Assembly (NCBI GenBank): GCA_900239685.1 | Contig: OENT01000522.1 | Span: forward strand, 1-64,000 | DNA length: 64,000 bases | Direction of reading: 5' to 3' | DNA from: Rotaria macrura | Taxonomy: Eukaryota; Rotifera; Eurotatoria; Philodinida; Philodinidae | In this document: piece after piece, positions 22,012-35,384 of the stretch | How the letters are laid out: each line of letters opens with the position of its first letter | Numbering within the stretch: position 1 is the first letter of the stretch | Program-made: the position numbers and the translations under genes | Notes under the pieces: generated by a model | What the model was told of the DNA's origin: nothing | Database searches by the model: none | The model's input: the letters and a program-made list of their open reading frames with translations, nothing else

Positions 22012-23451
22012 ATCATTCATTATTTATAGCATATGAACTTGATTCTAAATTATAAATATTTTCTTTTGTGTATAGAAACGATGATTCATATTCTTCATTT
22101 ACTCATTATCATCTATTTTAGATTTTTTAAAATTGTGTAAACCAATTGCATGAGTACATTCATCTCATTTTAATACATCACTATCGAATCAAAAACAAAA
22201 CTTTTCGTTTAATCGTATCGAACCATGTTTTTAATAGAAATGTTAACCAAACAAAAAACGTTTTCTTCACAGTTAGCTATTCTATCACATAAGAAAACTG
22301 TGAGAGAAAGCGTTCGTTATTCTATTTTTGTTTGCTTGTGTTTTATAACAAATTTAGTTTGAGCTGTGTTTTTTGTTATCGTAATCCAACAACATTATAC
22401 ACTAATACCAGTTCATAAGAATGTGATTCTCTGCTAGTTATTTCATAGAATAATATGATTGAAAAGAAACTAAGATGTTAGTTTGATAGATGTCAAGTAT
22501 TCGAATTTTTTTGGATAGAATTGTTATTGCAATATAATATATAACTAAGATAGTACGTTCGTGTTCATAAATTCGGTGAAGCTTTTTGCTTATTTAATAA
22601 TCTACAATAATATCATATTTTATTATTTTCCTTTCGAATGAGTATGAAGAAAGAAGAAGTTCCAACGTCAGTCATGTCTCGATTTTATTTTCGTAAAACA
22701 CAAAGACAAGAATAATGAGTCAATAAAAATCGAAGAAAAAAAATTTTGAATACAAAAATATTTCAAATTAATCTCATTTCTAACGAAATCCATCTATTAC
22801 AATTGCGTACCATCGTTCAATTGTTGCAGTACAATAATTTGAAAAGCAAAATTTAAAAACATATTGATTAAGTGAATTCTCTAATTGCAAATTCTCTTAC
22901 CATTGAAACGAGTACATCGATGAGCAAATGTTTCTAAGGGTGGTAGTTATTCGAAGCAACTGAGACTTATTCTACTGTCCAAATTCTAATGAGCTGTAAA
23001 TGTTCAAAAAATACTTCAGCTAGTATGTTATTAAAGTTGATGTTCTACATTGTTTCTCAGCAGCATACTATGATTTCATTTAAGCACACTAGAGACATGG
23101 ACTTCTGAATCATGACTTGAGAATTTTACGTAGAAGTAATTAGTTATTCTTAAGAATAACTTTCTCGGAACGTTTCAGATATTTTTCTAATTCCACATCT
23201 TCAAAATTAAGAACCTGGGAATCCCACGTGTTTCATATGAGTAACATTAAAAACACATTTTAGAAATTTGAATTCATAGCCGACAATTGTATCGTCAGCC
23301 TTGTGTCACATCTCTCGTATTAAAAATATGTCTTAATTTAGTATCAGTCATTTCTGTTCTTTCGTTCATTTAAATATTATAAATATATCTTAGATTTATC
23401 TTTTGTTGAATAGTGATTGATCTATCATACATAGATTTAAATCGATACAGA
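22012..23451 (+). other. Intergenic; TATA-like box before the fucosidase
   Basis: No coding frame. TATAAATA at 23378-23385 is 67 bases upstream of the fucosidase ATG and could serve as its promoter element. Confidence 0.4.
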
Positions 23452-24858
23452 ATGAATCTTCTATGGATAGTAGTATTTTTTCATTTATTATCAATTGAAG
23501 TGAATTCATCTGAAATGAAAAGAGTTCGACTTGATGCGCAACCAACTCCAGCACAATTATCTTGGCTGGAACAATCTGATATTGGTTTCTTAATTCATTA
23601 TAATATGGCATCATATTTACCCGTTGAATATGATGGTTGTAATCGTAATGCATCATTAGTACCCGATATTAAACTTTTCAATCCATCAATATTGAATACT
23701 GATAATTGGGTACAAACGTTCGTCGATGTTGGTGCAAAATACGCTATTCTAGTAGCGAAGCATAACTGTGGTTTTACAACATGGCCAACACAAGTTCAAT
23801 TTCAATTAACAACGAATGAAACTATTTCATATAACTATTCTATTTTGTATAGTCCTAAATCAGGTGTAGATCTCGTTGGACAATTTATGGAATCATGTCG
23901 AAAAGCTGAAATTCGAACTGGATTGTATTATTCAGTTGTTTGGAATAATTGGTTAAATGTGCAAAATACTCGTGTGCAACCAGGACCATTGGCACCAGGT
24001 CAAATATCTATTAATCAACAAACATATGAAACAATCGTTTTGAAACAATTAGAAGAATTATGGACAAATTATGGAGGATTATTAGAAATATGGTTTGATG
24101 GTGGTTATTCAGAATCATTAAAAACTAGAATATTATCTCTATTAGAAAAATATCAATCGAATGCATCAATTTTTAATGGTTTTGGTCTAACAAATAATAG
24201 TATACGAAGTATTGGTAATGAATTTGGTTACGCTCATGATGATACATGGTTAACTGTCAATGGCAACGGGCAAGAAGATCCTAACGGTGACTATTTTTCA
24301 CCGCCTGAATGTCCCACCACACTACAAGTTAGTGACCGATGGTTTTACGGCGGAGATAATTTTCCCATTCGACCGTTAGACGAACTCATTCATGCTTATC
24401 ATACATCCGTTGGTCGAAATTGTAAACTTGTATTAGATTTAGCTGTCAATCGAGATGGTATTGTCGATTCGAAACATGCTCGTAGATATAAAGAATTGGG
24501 AGATTTTATTCGAAGCTGTTATAGTACACCATTACCGAGTAGCTTTAATTGTTCGAATAATAATTGCATCTTAGAATTCTCATCAACTCAGTTGGTTGAT
24601 CGTGTGATTATTCGTGAAGATTTAAGAAGTCTATCTGGCGCTAATATTCGTCAATGGTCCATTGATGGATTGATGATGTGGGGTGATTGTATAAATTGTT
24701 GGATTGATATTCCATCAGCTCAGGGACAATCCATTGGAAATAAACGAATCGTTCTATTTGGTGAAGCTCTACTCATGCGAGCTATACGATTAAATATTTA
24801 TAAAACATCAAGCAATGTATCGGTTTTAGCTCAATTCGATGCGTATCTATGTCAATAA
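23452..24858 (+). CDS. Secreted GH29 alpha-L-fucosidase, intronless, 468 aa
   Basis: The enzyme removes terminal L-fucose from glycans by a retaining mechanism. I chose ATG 23452 because it gives a signal peptide (NLLWIVVFFHLLSIEVNSS); the open frame upstream has no ATG. GH29 features are present. WLEQSDIGFLIHYN matches the usual W-x8-G-x-F-x-H-x-G region. KHNCGFTTWPT stands where many members have KHHDGF. LEIWFDGG (residues 211-218) carries the nucleophile Asp216. The Trp and Asn of WNNWLN lie on the active-site side. The C-terminal 110 residues look like the family's beta-sandwich (RVIIREDL, IRLNIYKT). Several Asn-X-Ser/Thr sites fit secretion. KHNCGF instead of KHHDGF changes a substrate-contacting loop. 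It is intronless and 1.4 kb downstream of another secreted glycosidase, so joint horizontal origin or shared digestive use is possible. Confidence 0.85.
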   Translation: MNLLWIVVFFHLLSIEVNSSEMKRVRLDAQPTPAQLSWLEQSDIGFLIHYNMASYLPVEYDGCNRNASLVPDIKLFNPSILNTDNWVQTFVDVGAKYAILVAKHNCGFTTWPTQVQFQLTTNETISYNYSILYSPKSGVDLVGQFMESCRKAEIRTGLYYSVVWNNWLNVQNTRVQPGPLAPGQISINQQTYETIVLKQLEELWTNYGGLLEIWFDGGYSESLKTRILSLLEKYQSNASIFNGFGLTNNSIRSIGNEFGYAHDDTWLTVNGNGQEDPNGDYFSPPECPTTLQVSDRWFYGGDNFPIRPLDELIHAYHTSVGRNCKLVLDLAVNRDGIVDSKHARRYKELGDFIRSCYSTPLPSSFNCSNNNCILEFSSTQLVDRVIIREDLRSLSGANIRQWSIDGLMMWGDCINCWIDIPSAQGQSIGNKRIVLFGEALLMRAIRLNIYKTSSNVSVLAQFDAYLCQ

Positions 24859-26622
24859 TTGACTGCTACGAGCACAAAGAAAAAACTTGTTTTTCCTGTA
24901 GTTAGTAAAATTCGTTGTATTAAAAAAACTACATATTAATCGTACAGAGTGATCTTACTTAGTTTTTGATAATGATTCAACATGAAACAAACATATGATT
25001 ATTTTTAATTCCCAGTTCAACAAAGAAGAACAGTAATAATCTTTTGTATCTGCTTACATGCCATGATACCAATCAAAACTTCAAACTTGTCTTTTCTTTC
25101 TTTGTATAAAATTGAATACTTCTATGGCAATCGTTTTTTTTATGAGAAACTATCGGTTTATTCTACAGAACTCTTGTATTCGATTAGAGCGAAACATGTA
25201 TTTTTACTTGCGCAGCTCTGTAGCTACAGCCAAACAGTGACAATCTGAAACACATCGAACAGTCACATTCGCATGGCACTCACACCCGCATCATTTTCGT
25301 ATTGGACTAGTTGTATCGATCAAAGAGAAAATAATACATGTATTTTAAAATCATTTTTATAAATCAGAGAAGTCTAACACCATTTCATCAGATGAAGACA
25401 ATTAGAATTTATGCGGAAAAAAAGACTGGCAATCGAAGAGTAAAATTATTTTTGTACGCATCACGTAAAATATTTTCAAGGTTCATTCATCAGTTGTTTT
25501 ATTGTATTCAGTTTCCTGTTTCATTGTCATCTAACTATTTGAAATCTTTTACAAAATTCAGTAACATGTTTCATGTTGATTCTAACGGCACTTTACCATA
25601 GTAATGATATCTATTAAGAATACCGTCTAATATCTATCTGTATCGATTTATGTTGAAAGAAATTTCAAAATTTGTAACAGATTCCAGAAGTGTCTAGAAT
25701 TTCATATAGACTCGACGAAAGATTAAAATCCATATGTTTATTAAAAATAAACATCCTATTGGAGAACGAAATCGATATATTGATCATCGGAATTTTTTTA
25801 TAGGAGTTCAAATGAAACATTAGTTAAGTGATTTCTGGCATCATGAAACAAGTTGTGTTTTTTTTAGAAAATCTTTTCATTTTCACCACTGAATATGATT
25901 ATCAACAACAAAATAATTATTTGATCTTTAGTTCTATTCATTGAATACTACAGTTAGGTGATGACTTAAAGAATCGATAGTAATCCTCGGTAGACATAGA
26001 TCACCGTGGAGATTATTTTAAATGTGGTTCGATCCATAAATTTCGTCTACGATAGACTCAGCTGTTGATTGAATACTTATTTTAAATGAAAATATTCATT
26101 CTTTAGCTGTGTACAATCAACAATCTCAGAAAACTAGACTCATTTAGTTTCCATATGCACAATTTTCTAATCTTATTGAATATTTCAAAAGATGATTTAT
26201 TAAGATATTTATTTATTTATTTATCTATTTTCTTCGTTGTACAAATAAAATAATATTGCAACAAGAATGATAGATGTTTTCTACTGTGCGAGTTTTTATT
26301 TAGTTGAATTGCATCACACATAAATTGTCTTGAGAAAAAAAAACAAGTTAAGTACAAATAGACCCATGTTATAATCTACTACCGTTTGGTCGAATTCGTC
26401 TAGCAATGAATATATATAATATGCAAACAAGAGGAGTAAATGTGAAGAAGGAATAACTCAATCAATGTACAGATATAAGTCGAGCACCGGACATACGAAT
26501 AGTTCGGTTAAGGTCAGAAGTAAAGAAAAAAAGAGAAAGAGCAAAGAATATTGGTTAGAATAACCGATAAATATTTGATCACTGTTTTGAAAAATTTATG
26601 CAATACAAATAAAGTAAAAATT
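24859..26622. other. Intergenic, no gene seen
   Basis: Small overlapping frames only. This separates the plus-strand fucosidase from the 3' end of the minus-strand CLIP-170 gene. An ATTT run lies near 26200-26225. Confidence 0.5.
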
Positions 26623-29600
26623 TTAATATGTTTCATCCACTTCGTTACAATCATGACCGAATTCTCCGCATTGTTCACAGTAGGGTCGTGGTGGTCGCAA
26701 TATGCGTTCGTGTGAATGAGAATCAACATGAGGTTGATCATCAATCATTGAGCTTTGTTTAGGACAATCATCAGTATCGTGCTGATCGAATATTTCACAC
26801 ATGTCACCTAGATATAAATATAAATGAATAATTTGTAAATGAATGATTCATTTCACAACTTACAATAAAGTCTAAGAGCAGCTGCTTTTTTTGGAATTAT
26901 TGGATTTTCATTTATTTCATCGTCTCCAGCAAATGGATTTTTTAGAAATTCTATTTCTTTCTTCAAATCCTCATTGGTATTACGTAAATCAACGATAACA
27001 TCATTAAGAAAGTTAATTTGACTTTCAAGTGAAATTCGATCATCTTTACTTGCACTGATTTCGATTTCTTTTTGTAATTTTACTATTTGATATTGTGCTT
27101 CATTTAATTCATATTCAAGTTGTCTTGTATTATCCGTTGCACTGGAATTATGTTTATTTTCAATTCCTTGACGAATCACAAAATATACATGTTTTTCTCT
27201 AAACTGTAATACAGACAAATAAAACTTTCATACCTTGAGCTGTTTGTTGAAATTGATTTCGTAAACGAATTTTGTCTTGTTCATGTTCAAGATTTCTATT
27301 TTCGGATTCCAGAATATGTTCATCTAGAAAATATTTGTTTATAACAGTCACAAGAATCATCCACCGGTGTTGAGATGCCGGAAACGATTTACTTCTTCTA
27401 AAAAACTTCTTAGTAAGACGTCATGAGATATCATTCGGTGAAAAGTACTTGATAGAAATCGATGGATATGGATTTTCAAAAAATGTCTTCATAAGTGAAA
27501 AAGGCTATCATTCGTGTATTGTCAATCTTCGTAAATACTTTACTATACTGATTATGACTGTAAGATTGATTTTTAATAGAAACAAACAAGAGTTCAGAGG
27601 GTAACTCAACTAGTACGAAGGTAAGGAATGAACGTGTATTCGTTTTCCTAAGCTGAACTATTCTGAAATTGACTTTCAGAAAGTGTATGTATTTCTTCAT
27701 TTTCGATTTCTTCAAGTATTGACTCAAGACGATGAATGAATTCGTCTCTACTACTCATTGTTTTACTCGTGTTGATAGAACTAGACGCGAATGCAAGAAA
27801 AGTTTTCTTTTTATTGAATAATTTCACTCTAACTAGATATTGTGCGGAAAAGAGAATGATATCAGTGTCGTTTCAGAATATGTTATTTTGAATACAAAGT
27901 CATTTTTTTCAAAGATACTCAATCAATTCTTTTGGAAAAGGGTAACATATAATCTTACTCGTAAAAGAATGAGTCTTGTTTTTTAAAGCTTTGAAGCCTG
28001 GCCCGGCTTTTATTGATTTTGATTCGTACATTGGAAATGAAATAATTCCGTTCCGAATCGACATGGATACTACGAACATTCTCAGTCCATTATCAAAAAC
28101 CAACGAAACGTATTCACGCAATGAAATCTAAGAGAAAAACTAGCCCAGAAAACGAATTGAACTTTAAATACCGAGATCTATCCAAGGTTGAACATTACGG
28201 CGCGGAAGCGATCGGTTCCGAGACATTCCGACGATTTCATGGAAGAAGTATTCCAGTAGGAAATCTTCTGAATTTTCTCCAATGATTTGCACTCACTTCC
28301 TGCGGAAAATCTCAGGAATTCACCGATAAAATCTGGGCGATTTCCTGTTTTTTTCCAACAGGAACCCGAGGTCGGAATACTTGGTCCCTGGATAACTAGT
28401 TTTGCATCCTAGTATGTATGACTAAGAAGATCTGCTTACCAAAATAAGAATTCTTATTGATCAATTGATTCCTCTATGATGTCATCATTTCTATTATCAT
28501 ATCTTTCTAAACCTATGCCGAAAGATTCGAACTAACGGGATCTATAGTAAAGAAAACATATAACCTACTTTTCAACGATCGTATTTTCAATTCATATTCG
28601 TCAATATGTTTTTGTAATAATTTTTCATGAATAATTTTATGTTCTGCAAGTCTTTTTTCGAAATCTGCATGTTGATTAATTTGTTTTTCAACAAGTTCAA
28701 GTTCAACTTGCTGTATGTCTTTAATTTGTTTGTTTAATTCATCGATTTCAGCTTGCTTTTCATTAACAATGTTCTCATTAGTATTTTTTAATTGTTCATT
28801 TGATGTTGAAATTGCATGATATACATTTTGTAAATCATTATGTTTATTTTGTAAATCTTGAAAATCTGTCTTTAATGTTTCATTGATCGATTTCAAGTTT
28901 TCATATTCTTGTGTCAATTTTTCAATCTTAACGAATAAGAAAAACAATTAACTTGATAGTTTATCTATTTTTAATGGCTGTGATACAAAAGTAGTCAATT
29001 AAGATAGTTGTGCACATCATCCGTGTAGTAATCGAATGGATTATAACGAGAATTGAAAAGAATTCATATTTTACGAGTACAATATGTCGATATTCTTATT
29101 CATTCTTCTAGAATAAGATCTGTAGGTGAACTCGAGAAGTTTTGTTTTATTGAATTCAAATGTAATGCTGCATCTGTCTAGCACATCAAATATTCTGAAA
29201 ATTTATTTTTAATTGATATTTTTATCTCTCTAATATTATTGAATAATACTTCGGAAAAGTCTAAACTTGAATTTCTGTACTTTTATACAATTAATATAGT
29301 GTCTCTTATAATTTCTTCATTGGATACATCACGATCATATTGAGCAACTAGTGTCAATTCGTCCTAGAGACTCTATAGTGATGTAGTAAAAATAAGAATT
29401 GAGTACAAAAACTAATAGTATTCATGTGAAGCATAGAATCAAATCATACATTACACTATGTATATTGCTTTTTAATTTCTATGATTCTGTTTTGATCGAC
29501 TTAGTTTCAAATCTATAAATGAATCTAATGCAACACTAGGAAACTATTGAAGTTAATGTTTCGATGTCGATCGAACATCTTGCTTCCCACTTTCTCTACG

Positions 29601-32600
29601 AAGACTTACACGTTGAACAAATTCATTGTGTATTTGCTCATTGGTTTGATGTTTTTCATTAGTTTGTTTTTGTAATTGATGTATCTTCAAATCACTATCT
29701 TGTTGATTATGTTCAAGTTGTTGACGTAATTCACTATTTTCTGTATTCATTTGATCTAATTTGCATTCATATTTTTTAATTTGTTCATCTTTTTCGGAAA
29801 ATTCATGTACCTTCGTCAAATCTACAGATAGGAAGAAAAAAGACATAAATGATTTTGATAATGAACACGAGCAATGCGACAAACTTTGATTTTCTAATTC
29901 GTTTATTTTTATTTCGAGCGATTGTATTTGTTTTTCAAAATCTTGTTTTAAATTATTCATCGAATCATTCAAATGTTTTTCATTTGAAGTCTTTTCTTCT
30001 TGTAATTTTGTTAATTCATTTTGAAGATTTTGTACTTCAACAATAGATTCGTCTCGTTTTGTTTGATATTCTTTCATTTGATTTTCGTAATGAGCTTCAC
30101 GTTCGCTCAATGCCATATTTTGAGTACGATCTACTCAAAAGAAGAGATAGAACAGTTATAAAGGCGACTACTACTGTGGCAAACCTCGATCTTGTAATTC
30201 ATTTTTAAGATTTTCGAATTGCTTCTCGTACTCTTGCTTCAATGTATTTCTGGTAGTGAGAGATAATTTTTCATTTTCAACCTTTTCTTCTTGTAATTTT
30301 GCTACTTCATTTCGAAGATCTTGAATTTCTCGATTTGTTTGTTCACGTTTTGTTTGATATTCCCTTATTTGATTTTCGTAATGAGCTTCACGTTCGGTCA
30401 ATGCCATATTTTGAGTACGATCTATTCAAAATAATAGAGATAGAACGAAATAAAGATAGCAAGTACTTCGGCAAACCTCGATCTTGTAATTCATTTTTAA
30501 GAATTTCGTATTGACTTTCATATTCTTGTTTTAACATATTGATGGTGTCAAGCGATTTTTTCTCGCTGTCAATCTTTTCCTCACGTGTTCTGTCGAATGC
30601 AATTTGAATATTTTGAATTTCCTGAGTTGACTGATCGAGTTTCCCTTGATATTCTTTTATTTGTTGTTCGAACTGTGATTCACGTTCATTGTAAGTTGAA
30701 TTTAATGTTTGTTCTGAAACGTGTAATAAAAACAAAAACATGCGTTGAAAGAGAAAATTAACTAGATTATTTTTCAACCTTTCTCATTTAGTTCTCCTAA
30801 TTGATTTTGAAGTTGTTGACATTGTTTTTCATAATCTTGTTTTAATTTATCGAGTAAATCATTTGTATGCTTTTCTTTTGATATATTCTCTTCTTGGATT
30901 TGTTTAAATTCGGCTTGAAGTTTTTCCAAAGAATGATGAGCTTGATCAATATTAGATTGATATTCTTTAATTTGTTGTTCATAGTGAGCTACACGTTCAC
31001 TAACTGTTGAATTTAATGCTTGATCTACGAAGAAAATAATGTTATACGAAAAAAAACAACATACTTCACTAAGAATACTATCTGATTTACCCCGATTCTG
31101 TAATTCAGTTTTTAATGTTTCAGTTTGTTGTTCTAAAGCAGGAACAATATTTTCTTGATAACGTTTGAGTTCAATATTCAGTTCATTGGCTTGCTTTTCA
31201 CTTGTCTCTTTTTCTTGTTGTATAGTCGTTAACATAGATCGAACCTTAAAGACGAATAAGACGGCAATCAAACGTTGGCAAATTCTATACTCATTATTGA
31301 AACCAATCATCCAATAATGAGAAAAATGATACTGCATCGAAACGAAAACCGAAATGCATTCGAATGGATTTTGTGCTTTGGTTGATTTCATATGAGAGAA
31401 ATACGAATATTATCCGTTACCCAGGCAGACAAACATTTGGAAAAACGCGTTTAAACATTCAATCGGGAACACCGATTGAGAGTTACTAACGCTCATTAAC
31501 AAAACGCATTTTTTACGCAGAATTTTCACTTTCAGAGCGTGGAAGCGAATAAAACGTCTAATTCTGATGGTTTAAATGCATTGTCTTTTAAGTTGTCGAA
31601 TAATTGTGCGTTTTAACGCTCAGGACTAGAGTTTTAATCCGTTTTCACGCTCCGAAAGTGAAAATTCTGCGTAAAAAAATGCGTTTCTTGCGTTTTATTA
31701 ATGATCGTCAGTGACTCGCAATCGGTGTTCCCGAGTGAATGTTTAAACGCGGTTTTCCAAATGTTTGTCTGCTTGGATGTAGCTTCAATTTATATTAGTT
31801 TAAATAATCTGAACTTTGAGGGTGGTCTCGATAAAAAAAAAGGATTTAACCATTTTTTGTCATCAAGAGATATCTTTGTTTTGCATGAGAAATTTTTAAC
31901 CTAGTCGTATGAATTAAGAAGATAATAGTTCTTCCCCCTCCTTTCTAGTATCGTAGCATTGAATGATTTCCGATTGGAAGTTATTTTATTATAGGATGTA
32001 AGTTTTAATTCGTGAGCTAACACTAGAGCGATAGTTTCTATCAGAATCGTTGTCACGCAGAAGCGAAGAGAACGTTGTGCTCCGCAGTTCGAATTCATTA
32101 TCAATCCTTTCAAATTATAATTTTGATAAGTTTCAACGAAATATATCAAGTTAAATCAACATGGTATTCTAAACTAGAATTATTTTGTAACTATACAATC
32201 GTAGTTGTCGAATGTTACTGTAACAGATAAATTTTCAAGATTCCCTTCTAGAGAGTGGGCAAGTCTGATTCAATCGATATGCTTCTTAATCTAAGCAATT
32301 ATTTTTCATATCATGACCAAACGAAAAGTTGACAGTTTCTTATTTACTGTACGTATGGTAATATTTTTTAAACAGATTAATTGTATCATCTTTGAGTATC
32401 GAGAAGTAATCAACGAGCTGAATGAAACTTAATTTAGACATATATGAAACAATGAATAAGGCTTCATTAAAAAGTACCTCTTGTGTTTCGTTGATAGATT
32501 GTTCAAGTTTTAATTGTTGTTCTTTCAGTTGTTGTTCATAGAGAGTTTCTTTTTCGGATAACGTACTGGATTTCAGTTGCTCTACAAGATAAAAACGTTA

Positions 32601-35099
32601 TTGACAAGTGAAGTCAACATTTTGCATACCTTGGTTTTGTAGTTCAATTATTTGTGAATTTAATCGATCCATTTCTTGTTGTTTCTCATTTTTGATTTGT
32701 TCAATTAGATCATGAAATTGTTTATCTTTCTCAGCCAATTTTAATTCATATTCAGATTTAACGCTTTCAGTACTAGTGATTTGAACGGTTTTTATTTCTT
32801 CGTTGTATTTTTGTTCTAATTGATTTAAACGATTTTTGTAATCATGTTCATTTGATTCATGTTGACGTTTAGATTCTTGACGATATTCATCTTGTAATGT
32901 TTGTTTTTCAAGTATTAATTTTTGATTGATTGATTCTAGTTCAACAAGTTTTTCTTTGATTTGCTGATAAATCTCCATGTCATTTGGTGAAAATAGATGA
33001 TAGCCTTCGGGTACAGTCGATGCTGTTGAATTATCTTTATTAGCATCATTTAATTTATATTCTTCTAGTTGAAATTCTAAATCTTCAATACGTTGCTTTG
33101 TTTGATATTGTTCTTTTTTTAATTCTTCGTTTTCTGATACTTTGATTTCATATTGTTGTTTGTATGTTAATAAACGACTTTCCATTTCATCGACTTGTTG
33201 TGCGGCACGAGAAAATTCTAAACGATCTTGTTCACGTTGTGACTGCAATTTTTCAATGAATACATCTTTGTCTTTTATTATTTGAGCAAGATTTGATGAT
33301 GGTGTCACAGCCGCTAATGTAGCAGCTGCTTGTGTCAATAAAGACTTGGTATTTGGTGTTGCATAGAGATTTGTATTTGTTGGTAATTTCTGTTGTTGAG
33401 TTTTAGCAGGCGTACGAGTCGGTATGCGACTAATACTATTTGATGATGTGGAAAATTCTGATAGATTTGAATGCAGAGATTCTTGACTTGTTGAACGTGG
33501 TAATTGACGATTAACATTACTACTTGATGATACAGAAGCTTTTCGTGCTATGATTTCAGATTTTGTCATGTCACTAGTTACTTTTTCGACACGTGCTAAT
33601 GGTGAAAAAAGTCCAAAACGTTGCTGACATGTAAAATATCGTTTTCCACTGACGCTACCATCATTTTTACCCAACGGTTCATCAAGTTGAATACCACACC
33701 AAACACCTTCAGCAACATGAATTTTACCAAGATACTTCAATGTACCATATTTAGATCCACTAACAACGACTCGATCACCTACAGCAAGTTCATTAGATGA
33801 CTGTGGTTCTGCAACTATAGTCTGATCGTTTGTATTTGCACTTGTATCAGTTATTGCTGTCGTATTCATTAAACTTGTATCAGCTACTGCTACCGTATTC
33901 GTTAATGTTGTATCAGCATCTCCTCCTTTAAGGAAACAATATATTGTTAAAAATATTGTATGCTACTAACTAGTTCAGAAAACGTCACAAAATTTCTTTT
34001 TTTCTTCTTCTAAAGATAACAAGTATTCAATTGAAAATAAAACAATCAATGAGATTTGCTATATAAAATACTTTCGACACTTGTTATTTTGTGTATAAAG
34101 TATGAATTTTGAACAACTTATTCAAATTCGAAAATTTTTGAGTTTAAGAACTCATGTAACTATACAAGGACCTAAAATCATTAGATGGGAGAAAAATATC
34201 TTGTATTCTTGAAGCAAACACGTGACAGTGGATAGGAACTACCAAAGTATGGTTACACTAACTTTTTACAATCCAACGACCTATTATTGTAACAGGAAGA
34301 TTTCTATAAAACTAAACAAGCCGGTGTCAGATTTTGGAAGACTGTATTAACAGTACTATTGACAATCTAGCGCATTTGTTCATTAAAGTATTGCGAAAAA
34401 GAAGTCGACTGTTTTGTTTTTCTCTCTTGGAACTCTAATATAATTTTTGAAGAAAAAGATATATAACTTTGGAAAAAACAATAGTTTACTTACGCATACC
34501 TCTATCTAACTTGGTGGCCGAAGCCGATACTTTTAAGGCATCAACTACTGGAGTTGTTTGGACTTTTACTGAACTAGTTGTATCACTAATATTACTAGCA
34601 CCATTGTGGTTGAGACGTTGTAATTTTGATGATCGACAGAATAAGCCACGATTTGTTTCAGTTTCAAAATAGCGAGTACCTTCGTATGAACCATCTGTAA
34701 GTAAAAAAATAAACAAACCTCAATAGATTGATCTGTGCTTTCTTCTGCTCACCATTTTTTCCTTGAACTTCATCAAGGATAATTCCGATCCATTCACCTA
34801 AAATTTGAAAACATTACCTTCTTATTCCTATGAAACATAACAAATATAATCGTTTTCTTTTCAATCATACCATCAGCAAATTTCGTTGGACCAATAAACG
34901 CAACAGTTCCTGCTTTTCCATTAGCAATGACTCGATCACCAATAGCTAATTGATTACTTGATGAATCTCCACCAGTTGGACTTGCTTGTTGAGATGAACT
35001 TGCAATCGGCGCAGTTTGTTGAGGAGGACGAAGACCTGATTTGACAGGATTTGGAATTTTAGGTGTTACTGGTAAACGGCTGGTCGGTAATTTGCTCAT
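26623..35099 (-). CDS. CLIP1: CLIP-170-like microtubule plus-end protein, 15 exons, 1378 aa
   Basis: Exons: 35099-34871, 34797-34753, 34694-34500, 33925-32630, 32581-32478, 31244-31091, 31024-30779, 30713-30477, 30421-30185, 30130-29885, 29821-29610, 28926-28569, 27323-27234, 27166-26864, 26807-26623; every phase matches. Two CAP-Gly domains bind the EEY/F tails of tubulin and EB1: GDRVIANGKAGTVAFIG with GKNDGSYEG, then GDRVVVSGSKYGTLKYLG with GKNDGSVSGKRYF. A Ser-rich basic linker precedes about 1000 residues of coiled coil. The C-terminus has CLIP zinc knuckles, YCDMCEIFDQHDTDDCP and YCEQCGEFGHDC, which in CLIP-170 bind p150Glued and fold back on the head. Length is close to human CLIP-170. 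Four consecutive coiled-coil exons of 237-246 nt are near-duplicates. Two introns carry MITE-like insertions. Confidence 0.93.
28181..28392. mobile_element. MITE-like insertion in a CLIP-170 intron
   Basis: Flanked by TA at 28179-28180 and 28393-28394. The ends read TCCAAGGTTG and, on the opposite strand, TCCAGGGACC. GC content is higher than the intron around it. It resembles the other two elements only in the CCAGG-type end and TA flanks, so membership of one family is tentative. Confidence 0.45.
31420..31779. mobile_element. MITE-like palindromic element in a CLIP-170 intron
   Basis: The left end after TA is CCCAGGCAGACAAACATTTG. The right end is its complement, CAAATGTTTGTCTGCTTGG, before TA near 31780. 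The inverted repeat runs far in: TTTAAACATTCAATCGGGAA and CACCGATTG are mirrored, as is TTTTCACTTTCAGAGCGTG against CACGCTCCGAAAGTGAAAA. The whole unit can fold into one long hairpin and has no coding capacity. Confidence 0.75.
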
Positions 35100-35384
35100 T
35101 CTAAAATATTTTCTATACTATCTATAAAAATCATTTATCTTTCTTCATTAATTAATCAAAATAGGAAAGTGCAATAAGAAATATGTACAAACAAACAATG
35201 AGAGAGAAAAAAAAATATGTTGATTTATTTATGTTTATTTTGATAATTATATAACTTCTTTTACGAACGTTTTTAACGCCGAATCCTGAGAATAAGAAAG
35301 GGAAAAAAATAATATTTCATTTTTTTTTACACAAAATTTATTGTCTGTCTATACAAAAATTGTCTATATTCAATCTATACAATT

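Noticed and set aside
26026-26035. GGTTCGATCC resembles a tRNA B-box.
   Set aside because: No matching A-box, acceptor stem or anticodon arm can be fitted within 60-90 bases.
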